64,000 bases of DNA from an uncultured Clostridia bacterium (GCA_947570625.1 CANOUP010000007.1:1-64000); one strand, 5' to 3'. Positions 52,571-61,892 are shown, counted from the stretch's first letter. Translations and numbers: made by a program. The notes: a model not told the origin generated them from the letters alone.

Positions 52571-54109
52571 TTAATTTTTTTTCTCTTTTATTCCGCCGTA
52601 CAGAATATCGAAATAGTTTGTTATAAACTGTCTGTATTCGTCGGGCACGTTATTTCTGTCAAGGTGGTCGAGAACAATTTTGTGATAATCGCTCAGCTCG
52701 GGTCCGTATTGGACGTAATCGTCCTTCGAGGGGCTGTAAATTATATCGTTGCTTCCGTACAACTCGTCGCCGTCGCCCGCTCCGCCCGAATTGTTTTTAT
52801 CGTCGTCGGGGTCGCTCGGTCCGCCGGGATTATCGGAATCCGAACCGGAATAAACCACGTCGGAGTTTGCGGGGAACTGGGAAAGGCTTATGCCGAATAT
52901 ACTGCTAAGGCATTCGCGGATAAATTCGTCCATCATACAGTTGTAAGCCTGCACGCCGAGAACGGTTGTTCCGTCGTTTGTCAGCTTGCTTCCCGCATTT
53001 GCAATCTGTTTTAAAAGCGCCGAAGTGTGGTATCCGTTTCCGACGTTGTCCGCAACTGCTTTAAGGTCGGCAAGGAAAACTTCGAATACTTTGTACAATC
53101 CGTCGTTCTTTTCCGCATAGCCGGTACTATCAAGAAGTTCCCCGAAAATCGAGCAAAGGCTTACGAGCGCGGATTTAAGACCGTCGTCATGAAGTTCGTC
53201 GAACTGCTTGTTGAACTCTTCCGTGCTTTCGGTAAGCATTGTCTTGATATCGGCGTCCGCCCTTTCCGACTTTTCGTTTACGCGGACGAGAGTCTTTATT
53301 CTCGTATTGTCCGCCTTATACGACGTTACGCCTTCCAGCACGGCAAGCGCTATCTTTTCAAGGCTCTGCGATTTTTTAAGTTCGCCGCCGATGACGATAT
53401 ACGAGTCAGCCGAAGCGATGAGCCCGTCTATGACCGAAACCGCCGTGCAGACAGTGACAACCATTTCGCTGTCCGTCATCATATCGTCCTCATCCCTGTC
53501 GATTGTTTCCAAAAGCCCTTCGAGCACCGACGCAACCGAAGCTTTGAGATTGTCTTCCATGTGCGATTCTTTAACGTCTTTTATAAGCTGTCTGAGCCCG
53601 GCAAACTGGTCCTCGGTAACCTCGTACGGAGGGTCGACCGTGCCTGCGCCCGAATCTACGGAAGGCACCGCTATTCCCGCGACGAGCATAGCGCACGCAA
53701 GAACGGGCGCGACAGCCTGTTTGAGTATTTCCGTAAACCTGAGTCTGGGTCTGACGGCTCCGAGTTTCGCGTCGGTCGTTTCGCGCTGAATTACCGCGAC
53801 TTCGCCGTCCGAACCGCCGAAAGCAATCATTGTCTGAACTTTTTCGTTGAGTCCGTATTCCGCGTCCAGCCGTTTGGCGATTTTTCTGTCCGTAGGACGG
53901 AGAATAAAATACATAGGCACGCCTACCGCGGCGGAAACGCCTATGCCTACAAGCGCGTAATACAGTGCAAATATCTCGGCGGAGCAGAGTTTAAGAATTA
54001 AAAGAAGCGCGCCCGCCGAAAAAAGACCGACAGAAATTCCGCACACCGCGCACTTTATTGCGGTGTAGCGTTTGAAAAATTTTTTAAGCTTGCCGAAATT
54101 CTCGCTCAT
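52571..54109 (-). CDS. Membrane protein, DUF4175-like, first gene of MoxR operon
   Basis: The 512-residue protein has two N-terminal helices (about 17-40 and 45-68), then ILRPTDRKIAKRLDAEYGLNEK, and a third helix at about 131-150. This start resembles the DUF4175 proteins found beside MoxR/Bat genes in other phyla; the match is by general pattern, not by strong motif. A helical middle region (about 170-420) and an Asp/Gly/Ser-rich linker near 424-450 follow. The C-terminal YRQFITNYFDILYGG is a short conserved-looking end. No enzyme motif seen. A candidate promoter lies about 100 bases upstream. Confidence 0.6.
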   Translation of the reverse strand: MSENFGKLKKFFKRYTAIKCAVCGISVGLFSAGALLLILKLCSAEIFALYYALVGIGVSAAVGVPMYFILRPTDRKIAKRLDAEYGLNEKVQTMIAFGGSDGEVAVIQRETTDAKLGAVRPRLRFTEILKQAVAPVLACAMLVAGIAVPSVDSGAGTVDPPYEVTEDQFAGLRQLIKDVKESHMEDNLKASVASVLEGLLETIDRDEDDMMTDSEMVVTVCTAVSVIDGLIASADSYIVIGGELKKSQSLEKIALAVLEGVTSYKADNTRIKTLVRVNEKSERADADIKTMLTESTEEFNKQFDELHDDGLKSALVSLCSIFGELLDSTGYAEKNDGLYKVFEVFLADLKAVADNVGNGYHTSALLKQIANAGSKLTNDGTTVLGVQAYNCMMDEFIRECLSSIFGISLSQFPANSDVVYSGSDSDNPGGPSDPDDDKNNSGGAGDGDELYGSNDIIYSPSKDDYVQYGPELSDYHKIVLDHLDRNNVPDEYRQFITNYFDILYGGIKEKKN

Positions 54110-54120
54110 AATTATTACCG

Positions 54121-54230
54121 TTTATACATTATTCACTATTTATACATTTTGCTTAACTATATATAATAGCGTACAAATATGCATAATTATTTATGTTTAT
54201 GCATTTATTCTATCATTAATATATGCATAT
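54121..54230. repeat. Repeats in the MoxR operon control region
   Basis: This A/T-rich stretch contains the direct repeat TTTATACATT at 54121-54130 and 54139-54148, and the palindrome ATGCAT at 54179-54184, 54199-54204 and 54223-54228. The last copy lies inside the spacer of the candidate promoter. Confidence 0.5.
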
Positions 54231-54235
54231 TGCAA
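54207..54235 (-). promoter_or_regulatory. Candidate promoter of the MoxR/VWA operon
   Basis: On the minus strand TTGCAA (54235-54230), a 17-base spacer and TAGAAT (54212-54207), leaving a leader of about 90 bases before the first gene. Confidence 0.6.
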
Positions 54236-54313
54236 GCAAATGCCGTCGTTTTTTTCAATAATATAAAAAAGAAAGTTTATTACAGCAGTTAACAAAAAAA
54301 TGTTAAAAATTAC

Positions 54314-54350
54314 AAAAATGCGGTTCCCCGATGTCTGAAACCGCATTTTT
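54314..54350 (-). terminator. Terminator after spoVAC
   Basis: The stem AAAATGCGGTT / AACCGCATTTT is followed on the minus strand by T-rich sequence (TTTTTGTAATTTTT). It separates spoVAC from the MoxR operon. Confidence 0.85.
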
Positions 54351-54351
54351 A

Positions 54352-54795
54352 TTATATAAAGAAATATACAAGCCCGACAAGCACGCCCGAGAATACGCCG
54401 AAAACGATTATTGCGCCCGCCACGGTGAACATTTTCGCCGCCATGCCGTATATCCAGCCTTCGGTTTTGAATTCGATTGCGGGCGACGTCACGCTGTTGG
54501 CAAATCCCGTTATGGGCACTATCGAACCCGCGCCCGCATACCTTCCTATTCTGTCGTATACTCCCAGTCCCGTCAAAAGACAGCCTAAAAATATTAGAAT
54601 TACCGAAGTTGTGCCCGCAAGCTCGTCGCCCGTCAGCCCCGCGTATTCTAACATAAAGCGTATAAACTGTCCTATACAGCAGATGAACCCGCCGACGCCG
54701 AACGCCGCAACGCAGTTTTTGAAATGCTTTGTGGGAGGGTCCTGTGTCTTTACGTAATTAAGATAATTGCTGTTAACCGTTGTCCTTTCTGTCAT
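54352..54795 (-). CDS. spoVAC: Stage V sporulation protein AC
   Basis: SpoVAC is a mechanosensitive membrane protein of the Ca-dipicolinate channel. The 147-residue protein (ATG at 54795; a GTG three codons earlier is possible) has about four hydrophobic segments and the family stretches FGVGGFICCIGQ, GLGVYDRIGRYAGAGSIVPITGFANSV. Normally spoVAC is directly before spoVAD and spoVAE. Here 15.5 kb with eight genes lies between them. It is preceded by an SDR gene on the same strand and ends at its own terminator, so its expression is separate from spoVAD. Confidence 0.95.
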   Translation of the reverse strand: MTERTTVNSNYLNYVKTQDPPTKHFKNCVAAFGVGGFICCIGQFIRFMLEYAGLTGDELAGTTSVILIFLGCLLTGLGVYDRIGRYAGAGSIVPITGFANSVTSPAIEFKTEGWIYGMAAKMFTVAGAIIVFGVFSGVLVGLVYFFI

Positions 54796-54870
54796 TTTTG
54801 ACACCGCCTTGTTTTGGAATTTTAATGAAAGTTTCGCGCTCGTCCCTGCGCGACAAATCTACGTCGCGCC

Positions 54871-55668
54871 TCATTGCCTGTACATCCTGTCGTTAAAATA
54901 CAGCGTAACTTTTTCCGGCATTACGTGCGACATTAAACGGTACGCCGAATTTTTGGTACCGCTGACTTTGACTACGGGAGGCTTGTCCGATAGTATAAGT
55001 TTATATATATCTTCCGCCACCGCCGAAGCCGACATTCCGTTCTGTTCCATATGCGCAAGCGCAGCGACCGCCTTATTCACGTCGTGCGCGTAAGCCTTGT
55101 TTTCGTCGTCGGAATATATCTTGCGCTTATACGTAAACCCCGTCGCGGTGCCCCCGGGGAGGAACGCCGTAACTTTTATATTGTACGGTTTAAGCTCTGA
55201 ATACGCTTCGCGCACGAGCATGCAGAGCGCGGATTTGGACGCGGAATAAAAGCTGTCGAACATTATGGGAAGTTCTCCCCCGAGCGAGCCGACGAGTATG
55301 ATTCGCCCGCCCTTGCCCTTCATAAAGGGGATTACCGCCTGCATAGCTTTAAGCGCGCCGAAAAAGTTGACGTCGAAAAGATAGCGGTAATCGCTCTCCT
55401 TCGCGTACTCAATCGGCGCCGCCATAGAAAAGCCCGCGCAGTATATCAGCACGTTTATATAGTTTTTTTCGCCTATTTTTGTTATCGCGTCGGTGAAAGT
55501 ACTCCCCGAAACGACGTCCGCGCTGATATTCTTTACATCCGCGTTTTCGCACGGAGTGCGCGAAATATTGTATACGTTCCAACCGCGCGAGGCGAGCCGT
55601 GAACAGGTTTCGAAACCTATTCCCGAACTTCCGCCCACCACTACCGCTGTTTTGCTGTTTTTTTCCAT
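54871..55668 (-). CDS. Short-chain dehydrogenase/reductase (SDR)
   Basis: The 265-residue protein has the nucleotide-binding GGSSGIG (12-18), the structural YCAGF (classical NNAG position, about 76-80) and the catalytic Ser128, Tyr141 and Lys145 (YSASK). It is a classical SDR oxidoreductase. The C-terminus (residues 225-265) is long and basic, resembling the SDR group related to 3-ketosphinganine reductase, where it may contact membrane lipids; the substrate is not known. The gene lies between zip and spoVAC on the minus strand. Confidence 0.9.
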   Translation of the reverse strand: MEKNSKTAVVVGGSSGIGFETCSRLASRGWNVYNISRTPCENADVKNISADVVSGSTFTDAITKIGEKNYINVLIYCAGFSMAAPIEYAKESDYRYLFDVNFFGALKAMQAVIPFMKGKGGRIILVGSLGGELPIMFDSFYSASKSALCMLVREAYSELKPYNIKVTAFLPGGTATGFTYKRKIYSDDENKAYAHDVNKAVAALAHMEQNGMSASAVAEDIYKLILSDKPPVVKVSGTKNSAYRLMSHVMPEKVTLYFNDRMYRQ

Positions 55669-55713
55669 ATCACTATTTTGCGGAACAGGAAAAAAATTAT
55701 GCGGAAAAACTTA

Positions 55714-56487
55714 TCAGCCGAACGCTACGTCAAGTATCATCATAAGCGCAAATCCGCATATAACGCCGACCGTTGCCTTGACTTTTCCGTCGGAAAAGCA
55801 TTCGGGTATAAGTTCCGAACAGACGACGGCTATCATCGCGCCCGCCGAAAACGAGAGCGCCCAGGGCAGTATACCGCTTATGAAGGTTACCGCAAGCGCG
55901 CCGACCACGCCGGCAACTATTTCCACCGCGCCCGAGAGCTGACCTATGAAAAAGGATTTGCTCCTGCTCATACCGTTTGCGCGGAGGGGAAACGCGACGC
56001 ACATACCTTCGGGAAAGTTTTGTATGCCTATGCCGACGGCAAGCATTACCGCGGCGACGGCCCCCACGCTTTCACCCGAAGCAAGCGCGCCGAACGCAAC
56101 GCCGATTGCAAGCCCTTCGGGTATGTTGTGCATTGTTACGGCGACGCACATAATGGCGCACCGCTGTTTTTTTGCGTTATCGGAAAACAGATTGAGTTTG
56201 CTTGAAACTATGTCTGTTACAATAATAAGTAATCCGCCCAGAAGAAAACCGCACGTAAGTATCAGGTACGCGAAGTCCTGCGCGCTTTCCATTGCGGGCA
56301 TTAACAGCGAAAAGAAAGTGGAAGCGAGCATTATGCCCGCCGCACTGCTCATCATCAGAGAAAATGCGTTTTTGCTGACGCTTTTACAGAAAAAAACGGG
56401 CAGGGCGCCCAACGCCGTCAACGCCCATGTGAACGTTGTGGCAATCAGCGCCTGCTGCCAGCCGTATAAATTATTAAACCATTCCAC
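55714..56487 (-). CDS. ZIP-family metal transporter
   Basis: The 257-residue protein has about eight membrane helices and the paired ZIP metal-site motifs HNIPEGLAIGVAFG (helix 4) and GIQNFPEGMCVAFPL (helix 5). It is expected to import zinc or another divalent metal. The start is a GTG at 56487, chosen because GGAG lies about seven bases before it, while the nearby ATG is out of frame. The cytoplasmic loop between helices 3 and 4 is short and has no His-rich segment. Confidence 0.94.
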   Translation of the reverse strand: MEWFNNLYGWQQALIATTFTWALTALGALPVFFCKSVSKNAFSLMMSSAAGIMLASTFFSLLMPAMESAQDFAYLILTCGFLLGGLLIIVTDIVSSKLNLFSDNAKKQRCAIMCVAVTMHNIPEGLAIGVAFGALASGESVGAVAAVMLAVGIGIQNFPEGMCVAFPLRANGMSRSKSFFIGQLSGAVEIVAGVVGALAVTFISGILPWALSFSAGAMIAVVCSELIPECFSDGKVKATVGVICGFALMMILDVAFG

Positions 56488-56551
56488 AAGTGTTTCTCCA
56501 TAGTATTTATCCTAATAAGTACAGTTACTACATACTATGAAAAAACGGGGA

Positions 56552-57451
56552 TTATTGTTCTTCCCCGTCGCCGTGTGTTTTATTAAAGCGCGATATGAGC
56601 CATTTTTCAACCCTATCGCCATATTTGAGCGAAAGCACCGCAAGCACTATGCAGACAGCGAAAACAGCTATCCACACGGGTATTCCCCAACCGCTGAAAG
56701 GTATTAAACTTCCGTTCCCGAGGAAACAGTAAAGCGCTATTATGGCGGGGCGCACCGCAACCATTACGGTAATAAAATAGGCAAAGTTCATAGAACCCAG
56801 CCCCGCAACCATACACAAAATATCGTCGGGAAAAAACGGCAGAATCTGCATAAGCAGAAAAATCACTTTGCCCTTTTTACCGATATAGGACGTGTATTTT
56901 TCGACGGTATCGCCGCCCGCAATCCAGACGACCGCCCTTTTACCGAAAAGCCTGCCTATAAAGTAGGCGGTTACCGAGCCGATAATTACGCCCGCCGACG
57001 CAAGAAGGGTTGCGACGGGAGCGCCCCAGATTATACTGCCCGGAATATAGCATGCGGCCGCCGGAAGGGGCAGAATTACCACTTGAAGTATCTGTATGAC
57101 TACGTATACGAGCATACCCCATTCACCCGTGCTTTTGATTATTTCGGTTACCCTGTCGATTTTCATACCGTCGGTAGGGTATTCGTTCAATCGGGCGAAC
57201 TTGGTAAGAAGCGCGAAAGCCGTTATTATGACGAACGCACAGATTACAAGTATGAAACAGCTTTTTAAAAGAGGCTGTTTGTCCAGTATGAATACGGTTG
57301 CGGAAAATATTATTCCCGCGGAAGCCAGCGCGTAACAGACAGCCCTGACCGCTACTCCCCAGCCGTACATTAACAATGCCGTTTCTACGATTGCCGACAG
57401 ACATAAAAGCACCGTCGAAACCAGAACCGCAACTTTCGATTTTACGCTCAT
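56552..57451 (-). CDS. TVP38/TMEM64 (DedA-superfamily) membrane protein
   Basis: The 299-residue protein has seven or so membrane helices. The SNARE-associated/VTT core runs from about 120 to 240, with PLPAAACYIPGSIIWG, GSVTAYFIGRLFGKRAV and LPFFPDDILCMVAGLGSM as the re-entrant and scaffold motifs. Family members are linked to lipid scrambling or transport in membranes. It starts six bases after the folA stop, so it is in the same unit as thyA-folA, though no functional link is evident. Confidence 0.9.
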   Translation of the reverse strand: MSVKSKVAVLVSTVLLCLSAIVETALLMYGWGVAVRAVCYALASAGIIFSATVFILDKQPLLKSCFILVICAFVIITAFALLTKFARLNEYPTDGMKIDRVTEIIKSTGEWGMLVYVVIQILQVVILPLPAAACYIPGSIIWGAPVATLLASAGVIIGSVTAYFIGRLFGKRAVVWIAGGDTVEKYTSYIGKKGKVIFLLMQILPFFPDDILCMVAGLGSMNFAYFITVMVAVRPAIIALYCFLGNGSLIPFSGWGIPVWIAVFAVCIVLAVLSLKYGDRVEKWLISRFNKTHGDGEEQ

Positions 57452-57457
57452 TTCTCG

Positions 57458-57958
57458 TCAGTACTCTTTGACCGCGTTGTTTTTGTACGTCGTGAATTTT
57501 ATCTTATAGCCGTTTGTTTCGACGGGTTCGCTTTCGTAAACAAGGCTGAAACAAGGATTTTCGTCGAGGTTTTCGAAATACGCGTCGGCTCCGCCCGAAG
57601 CATCGACTTTGGTCACGAGCACTTCACTGCAATAGGGCAGAAGCGTCCTGTACAGCATAGCCCCGCCTATAACGTAAACTTCGTCTTTGCCGTACTTTTT
57701 TATTTCCGCGAACAGCTCTTCGAGCGAGCCGACGACCGTGCAGTCGTCCCGCTTTTCTCCGCCGGGATACAAAACTATGTTGGTGCGGTTTTTTAAAGGA
57801 TTTCCGCCGGGGAAAGATTTAAGCGTGTTCGAACCCATTACCACGACGTTGCCAGTAGTGGTTTCGCGGAAAAATTTCATATCTGCGGGTATGGAAAACA
57901 TAAGACCGTTGTTTCTGCCTATGCCCCACTCCCTGTCTGCGTGCAATATCGCTTTCAT
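57458..57958 (-). CDS. folA: Dihydrofolate reductase
   Basis: DHFR reduces dihydrofolate to tetrahydrofolate with NADPH. The 166-residue protein has the usual start AILHADREWGIGRNNGLMF with IPADMKFFRETT (the acidic D and phosphate contacts), VVMGSNTLKSFPGG (NADPH-binding) and VYVIGGAMLYRTLLPYC. It follows thyA by ten bases; thyA makes the dihydrofolate that this enzyme recycles. Both lie downstream of pflAB, whose leader holds a ZTP riboswitch that senses 10-formyl-folate shortage. Confidence 0.97.
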   Translation of the reverse strand: MKAILHADREWGIGRNNGLMFSIPADMKFFRETTTGNVVVMGSNTLKSFPGGNPLKNRTNIVLYPGGEKRDDCTVVGSLEELFAEIKKYGKDEVYVIGGAMLYRTLLPYCSEVLVTKVDASGGADAYFENLDENPCFSLVYESEPVETNGYKIKFTTYKNNAVKEY

Positions 57959-57968
57959 ATGCCTCCCC

Positions 57969-58799
57969 TTATTCGGCTACAGGAATACTGTATTTTTTAT
58001 CGTTGAACTTGTAGTCTTTTAGCGCGAAGCTGTCGACCGTGAAATCGTAGAAATTTTTTATATCCTTATCCACTTCGAGCACGGGCGCGGGCAGGCAGGG
58101 CATTTTAAGTATTTCTTCGACAATGGGCACGTGCCTGTCGTAAATATGCGCGTCTGCGATTACGTGCACGAGTTCGCCCGCTTTAAGCCCCGACACCTGC
58201 GCGAACATTATCAAAAGCACCGCGTACTGAACGACGTTCCAGTTGTTTGCGGTAAGCATATCGTTGGAGCGCTGGTTTAAAATACCGTTAAGCGTATCGC
58301 CCGAAACGTTGAACGTCATAGAATACGCGCAAGGGTACAGGTTCATTTCGTGCAGGTCGGCAAAATTGTATATGTTGGTCATAATCCTACGGCTTGCGGG
58401 ATTGTGCTTCAAATCGTACAGCACCCTGTCGACCTGGTCGAACTCTCCCTCTTTATACTTGTGCTTTACGCCCAGCTGATAGCCGTAAGCCTTGCCGATA
58501 CTGCCGTCGGCATCCGCCCACTGGTTCCAGATTTTGGAGTTGAGGTCTTTTATGTTGTTGCTCTTTTTCTGCCATATCCATAATAGCTCGTCTATGCACG
58601 ACTTGAAAAAAGTACGGCGGACGGTGAGTATGGGGAATTCCTTACTCAAATCGTACCTGTTGACGATACCGAATTTTTTTACCGTATGCGCGGGCGCGCC
58701 GTCGCTCCATCTGGGACGGACTTCGAGTTCGGTATCCCATACGCCGTTATCGAGTATGTCGCGCATATTTTCTATAAAAATTTTATCTGCAATGCTCAT
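57969..58799 (-). CDS. thyA: Thymidylate synthase (ThyA)
   Basis: ThyA converts dUMP to dTMP using methylene-tetrahydrofolate. The 276-residue protein has the active-site cysteine in NLYPCAYSMTF (about C157), NQRSNDM and the folate-site HVIADAHIYDRH. The PCAYS context differs from the usual PCH with Ala instead of His after Cys, as in some Firmicutes enzymes. A GGAG lies before the ATG. It precedes folA by ten bases and follows pflB by 50 bases containing a hairpin that lacks a T-run. Confidence 0.97.
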   Translation of the reverse strand: MSIADKIFIENMRDILDNGVWDTELEVRPRWSDGAPAHTVKKFGIVNRYDLSKEFPILTVRRTFFKSCIDELLWIWQKKSNNIKDLNSKIWNQWADADGSIGKAYGYQLGVKHKYKEGEFDQVDRVLYDLKHNPASRRIMTNIYNFADLHEMNLYPCAYSMTFNVSGDTLNGILNQRSNDMLTANNWNVVQYAVLLIMFAQVSGLKAGELVHVIADAHIYDRHVPIVEEILKMPCLPAPVLEVDKDIKNFYDFTVDSFALKDYKFNDKKYSIPVAE

Positions 58800-58812
58800 C
58801 GGTGCTCCTTTT

Positions 58813-58842
58813 TTGCCCGCGCGGAACTAACCGCGCGGGCAA
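58813..58842 (-). other. GC-rich hairpin between pflB and thyA
   Basis: The perfect stem TTGCCCGCGCGG / CCGCGCGGGCAA has a 6-base loop. On the minus strand it is followed by AAAAAAGGAG, the ribosome-binding site of thyA, not by T. It is therefore unlikely to end transcription and may protect or mark the 3' end of the pfl message. Confidence 0.7.
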
Positions 58843-58849
58843 TTTCATC

Positions 58850-61111
58850 TTAAAACGATTGGTGAATGGTACGGTTTATAACGTCGTTCTGCTGTTCGCG
58901 GGTAAGCTTATTGAAGTTTACCGCATAGCCCGAAACCCTGATTGTAAGCTGGGGATATTTTTCGGGGTGAGCCTGCGCGTCGAGAAGCGTATCTCTGCTG
59001 AACACGTTTACGTTCAGGTGATGGCCGCCGTCGGTAACGTAGCCGTCGAGCATATTGACGAGATTGGTCTTGCGCGTTTCGCCGTCCTTGCCGAGCGAAC
59101 CGGGAGTAATCGAGAAGGTATTCGAAATACCGTCCCTCGCGTACTCGTAAGGAAGTTTGGCAACCGATTCCAAAGAAGCGAGAGCGCCGTTGGTGTCCCT
59201 GCCGTGCATGGGGTTGGCGCCGGGCGCAAGGGGTTCGCCCGCACGTCTGCCGTCGGGGGTGTTGCCCGTATTTTTGCCGTAAACGACGTTGCTGGTTATC
59301 GTCAGTATAGACGTAGTGGGAACGCTTTCCCTGTACGTATAATGGCTTTTTATCTTGCCCATAAAGGTCTTTAACAGCCATACGGCGATACTGTCGACCC
59401 TGTCGTCGTTGTTGCCGTACTTGGGATAATCGCCTTCGATTTTATAATCGACGACTATACCCTCTTCGTTTCTTACGGGGTAAACCTTTGCATACTTTAT
59501 CGCCGAAAGCGAGTCGGCAGCGCAGGAAAGCCCCGCTATGCCCGTCGCGAAAAATCTTCTCACCCCGGTATCGTGAAGCGCCATTTCCAACGCTTCGTAG
59601 CTGTATTTATCGTGCATATAATGGATGAGGTTGAGCACGTTTACGTATAAGCCCGCAAGCCAGTCCATCATCTGCTCGTACTTGGAAACGACCTCTTCGT
59701 AATTTAAAGGTCCGTCGCCGTAAACGGGTTCGAACACGGGCGAAACCTGCATTGCCCTGCCCGTCGCCTTGTCCTTGATAAGTTCGTCCTTACCGCCGTT
59801 GATTGCGTATAAAAGACACTTGGCAAGGTTTGCGCGCGCGCCGAAAAACTGCATGTCTTTACCAACGCGCATACAGCTTACACAGCACGCGATGCAGTAG
59901 TCGTCGCCCATCTCGGGACGCATAAGGTCGTCGCTTTCGTACTGGATAGCCGAAGTTTCTATGGAAAGCCCCGCACAGAATTTTTTGAAGCCTTCCGGCA
60001 GATTAACCGACCAGAGCACCGTAAGGTTGGGTTCGGGCGCGGGACCTAAGTTTGTGAGTGTGTGAAGTATTCTGAACGAAGATTTGGTTACCAGCGTTCT
60101 TCCGTCCGTTCCCATACCGCCTATCGATTCGGTAACCCACGTAGGGTCGCCCGAGAACAGTTCGTTGTATTCCTTAATGCGCATAAACTTGATTATGCGC
60201 AACTTCATTACGAAATGGTCGATAAGCTCCTGCGCGCGCTCTTCGGTAAGCACACCGCGTCCGATATCGCGCTGGATATAAATATCGAGGAAGGTCGAGT
60301 TTCTGCCTATGGACATAGCGGCGCCGTTCTGGTCTTTGACCGCGGCGAGATAACCGAGATAGAGCGCCTGAATAGCGTCCTGCGCGGTTTCCGCAGGTCG
60401 AGATACGTCGAGTCCGTAAATTTCGGCAAGACGTTTGAGATTTTTAAGAGCTTTTATCTGCTCGGAAAGCTCTTCCCTGTCCCTGATTTTATCGGGCGTC
60501 ATATCGCCGTCTTTTAAAAGTCTGTCGCGCTCCTTGCACTCGATAAGATAATCGACGCCGTACAGCGCGACTCTCCTGTAATCGCCGACAATTCTGCCCC
60601 TGCCGTAAGTGTCGGGCAATCCCGTAAGTATGTGCGCACGGCGGGCGCGGCGCATTTCGGGCGTGTACGCGTCGTATACGCCGTCGTTGTGCGACTTGCG
60701 GTAATTGGTGAATATATTCTTTACTTCGGGGTCGATTTCGTAGCCGTACATATTGAGCGCCTGTTCAGCCATCTTTATACCGCCGAAAGGTTGAAGGGCG
60801 CGCTTGAAAGGCTTATCCGTCTGCAAGCCTACTATTTTTTCGAGTTTTTTATCTATATATCCCGCGGGATGGGATGTGAGCGTAGATACCGTTTTCGTAT
60901 CGGCGTCGAGCACGCCCCCCGCCTTTCTCTCCTCTTCCGAAAGTTTTAATATTTCGTCCCACAAATCGAGAGTCGCCTTAGTGGGTCCTGCGAGAAATTC
61001 TCCCCCGCCCGTGTAAGGAGTGTAATTGTGCTGGATAAAATCCCTTACGTTAACTTCTCCGTCTTCGCTCCATACGGAAGGTTTGAAACCTTCCCATTCT
61101 TTAAATTTCAT
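58850..61111 (-). CDS. pflB: Pyruvate formate-lyase
   Basis: PFL converts pyruvate and CoA to acetyl-CoA and formate, using a glycyl radical. The 753-residue protein has the catalytic cysteine pair in [11 protein letters not shown] (about 407-408) and the radical glycine in RVSGYAV (about G728), 26 residues from the end as usual. [17 protein letters not shown] and other PFL blocks are present. It starts 13 bases after pflA. Formate feeds 10-formyl-tetrahydrofolate for purines, which fits the ZTP riboswitch in the leader of this operon. Confidence 0.98.
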   Translation of the reverse strand: MKFKEWEGFKPSVWSEDGEVNVRDFIQHNYTPYTGGGEFLAGPTKATLDLWDEILKLSEEERKAGGVLDADTKTVSTLTSHPAGYIDKKLEKIVGLQTDKPFKRALQPFGGIKMAEQALNMYGYEIDPEVKNIFTNYRKSHNDGVYDAYTPEMRRARRAHILTGLPDTYGRGRIVGDYRRVALYGVDYLIECKERDRLLKDGDMTPDKIRDREELSEQIKALKNLKRLAEIYGLDVSRPAETAQDAIQALYLGYLAAVKDQNGAAMSIGRNSTFLDIYIQRDIGRGVLTEERAQELIDHFVMKLRIIKFMRIKEYNELFSGDPTWVTESIGGMGTDGRTLVTKSSFRILHTLTNLGPAPEPNLTVLWSVNLPEGFKKFCAGLSIETSAIQYESDDLMRPEMGDDYCIACCVSCMRVGKDMQFFGARANLAKCLLYAINGGKDELIKDKATGRAMQVSPVFEPVYGDGPLNYEEVVSKYEQMMDWLAGLYVNVLNLIHYMHDKYSYEALEMALHDTGVRRFFATGIAGLSCAADSLSAIKYAKVYPVRNEEGIVVDYKIEGDYPKYGNNDDRVDSIAVWLLKTFMGKIKSHYTYRESVPTTSILTITSNVVYGKNTGNTPDGRRAGEPLAPGANPMHGRDTNGALASLESVAKLPYEYARDGISNTFSITPGSLGKDGETRKTNLVNMLDGYVTDGGHHLNVNVFSRDTLLDAQAHPEKYPQLTIRVSGYAVNFNKLTREQQNDVINRTIHQSF

Positions 61112-61124
61112 AACTCACCTCTTT

Positions 61125-61850
61125 TCAGTTATTATGTTTTTCTTTGGTTGTCAGTATGCATACCGCGTTTTCGACGCGCTCTTTCGCGGGGGGCTTCATA
61201 CCCTTCAAAGGATAATCAAGACCCAGCTTTTCATACTTCTCTTCGCCCATTGAGTGATAGGGCAGTACTTCAATCTTTTTGACGGTTTTCAGTCCGTCGG
61301 TAAACTCTTTCAATCTTTTAAGATACTCGTCGCTGTCGGTAATGCCTTCCGCAAGCACGTGACGTATCCACATATCCTTGCCTATATCCGAAAGATACCG
61401 CGCGAACGCCAAAACGTTTTTGTTGGAAAAACCCGTAAGCTTTTTGTGCTCGCCGTCGTCTATGTGCTTTATGTCGAGAAGCACGAGGTCGGTATATTTC
61501 ATAAGCACGTCCGCCGTGTTTTTGTCGAACAGTACCCCCGAAGTATCGAGCGCGGTGTGCACGCCGTTGGCTTTGAGAATTTTAAAAAGCTCGGTCACGA
61601 ATTCGGCCTGCATCATCGGCTCTCCGCCGGAAACGGTTACGCCTCCGCCGTTTTTGAAATAGTTTTTGTACCTGAGCGCGCGGAGCGCGACTTCTTCCGC
61701 CGTGTACCGCGAACCCGCGCCCGCCTGCCATGTGTCGGGGTTGTGGCAGTATTTACAGCGCATGGGACAGCCCTGCAAAAATACCACAAAGCGTATTCCC
61801 GGCCCGTCAACGGTGCCCAGCGACTCGAACGAATGAATAAAACCCGTCAT
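61125..61850 (-). CDS. pflA: Pyruvate formate-lyase activating enzyme
   Basis: PflA is a radical SAM enzyme that installs the glycyl radical on PFL. The 241-residue protein has CPMRCKYC (C28, C32, C35) for the 4Fe-4S cluster and the stretches VSGGEPMMQAEF and LPYHSMGEEKYEKLG near the C-terminus. It precedes pflB, reversed from the order in E. coli, and is the first gene after the ZTP riboswitch. The ATG has only a weak GGA upstream. Confidence 0.97.
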   Translation of the reverse strand: MTGFIHSFESLGTVDGPGIRFVVFLQGCPMRCKYCHNPDTWQAGAGSRYTAEEVALRALRYKNYFKNGGGVTVSGGEPMMQAEFVTELFKILKANGVHTALDTSGVLFDKNTADVLMKYTDLVLLDIKHIDDGEHKKLTGFSNKNVLAFARYLSDIGKDMWIRHVLAEGITDSDEYLKRLKEFTDGLKTVKKIEVLPYHSMGEEKYEKLGLDYPLKGMKPPAKERVENAVCILTTKEKHNN

Positions 61851-61892
61851 ACCGTAAATTCCGATTTGAAATCAATCCTGCCGTTCGGGATT

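Noticed and set aside
53027..54001. A 324-codon plus-strand open frame opposite the DUF4175-like gene
   Set aside because: The minus-strand gene has membrane helices, fits the operon and has normal codon use; the plus frame is Arg/Phe/His rich with no pattern.
58813..58842. An intrinsic terminator between pflB and thyA
   Set aside because: The stem is strong, but on the coding strand it is followed by AAAAAAGGAG, not T residues, so it cannot act as a usual terminator there.
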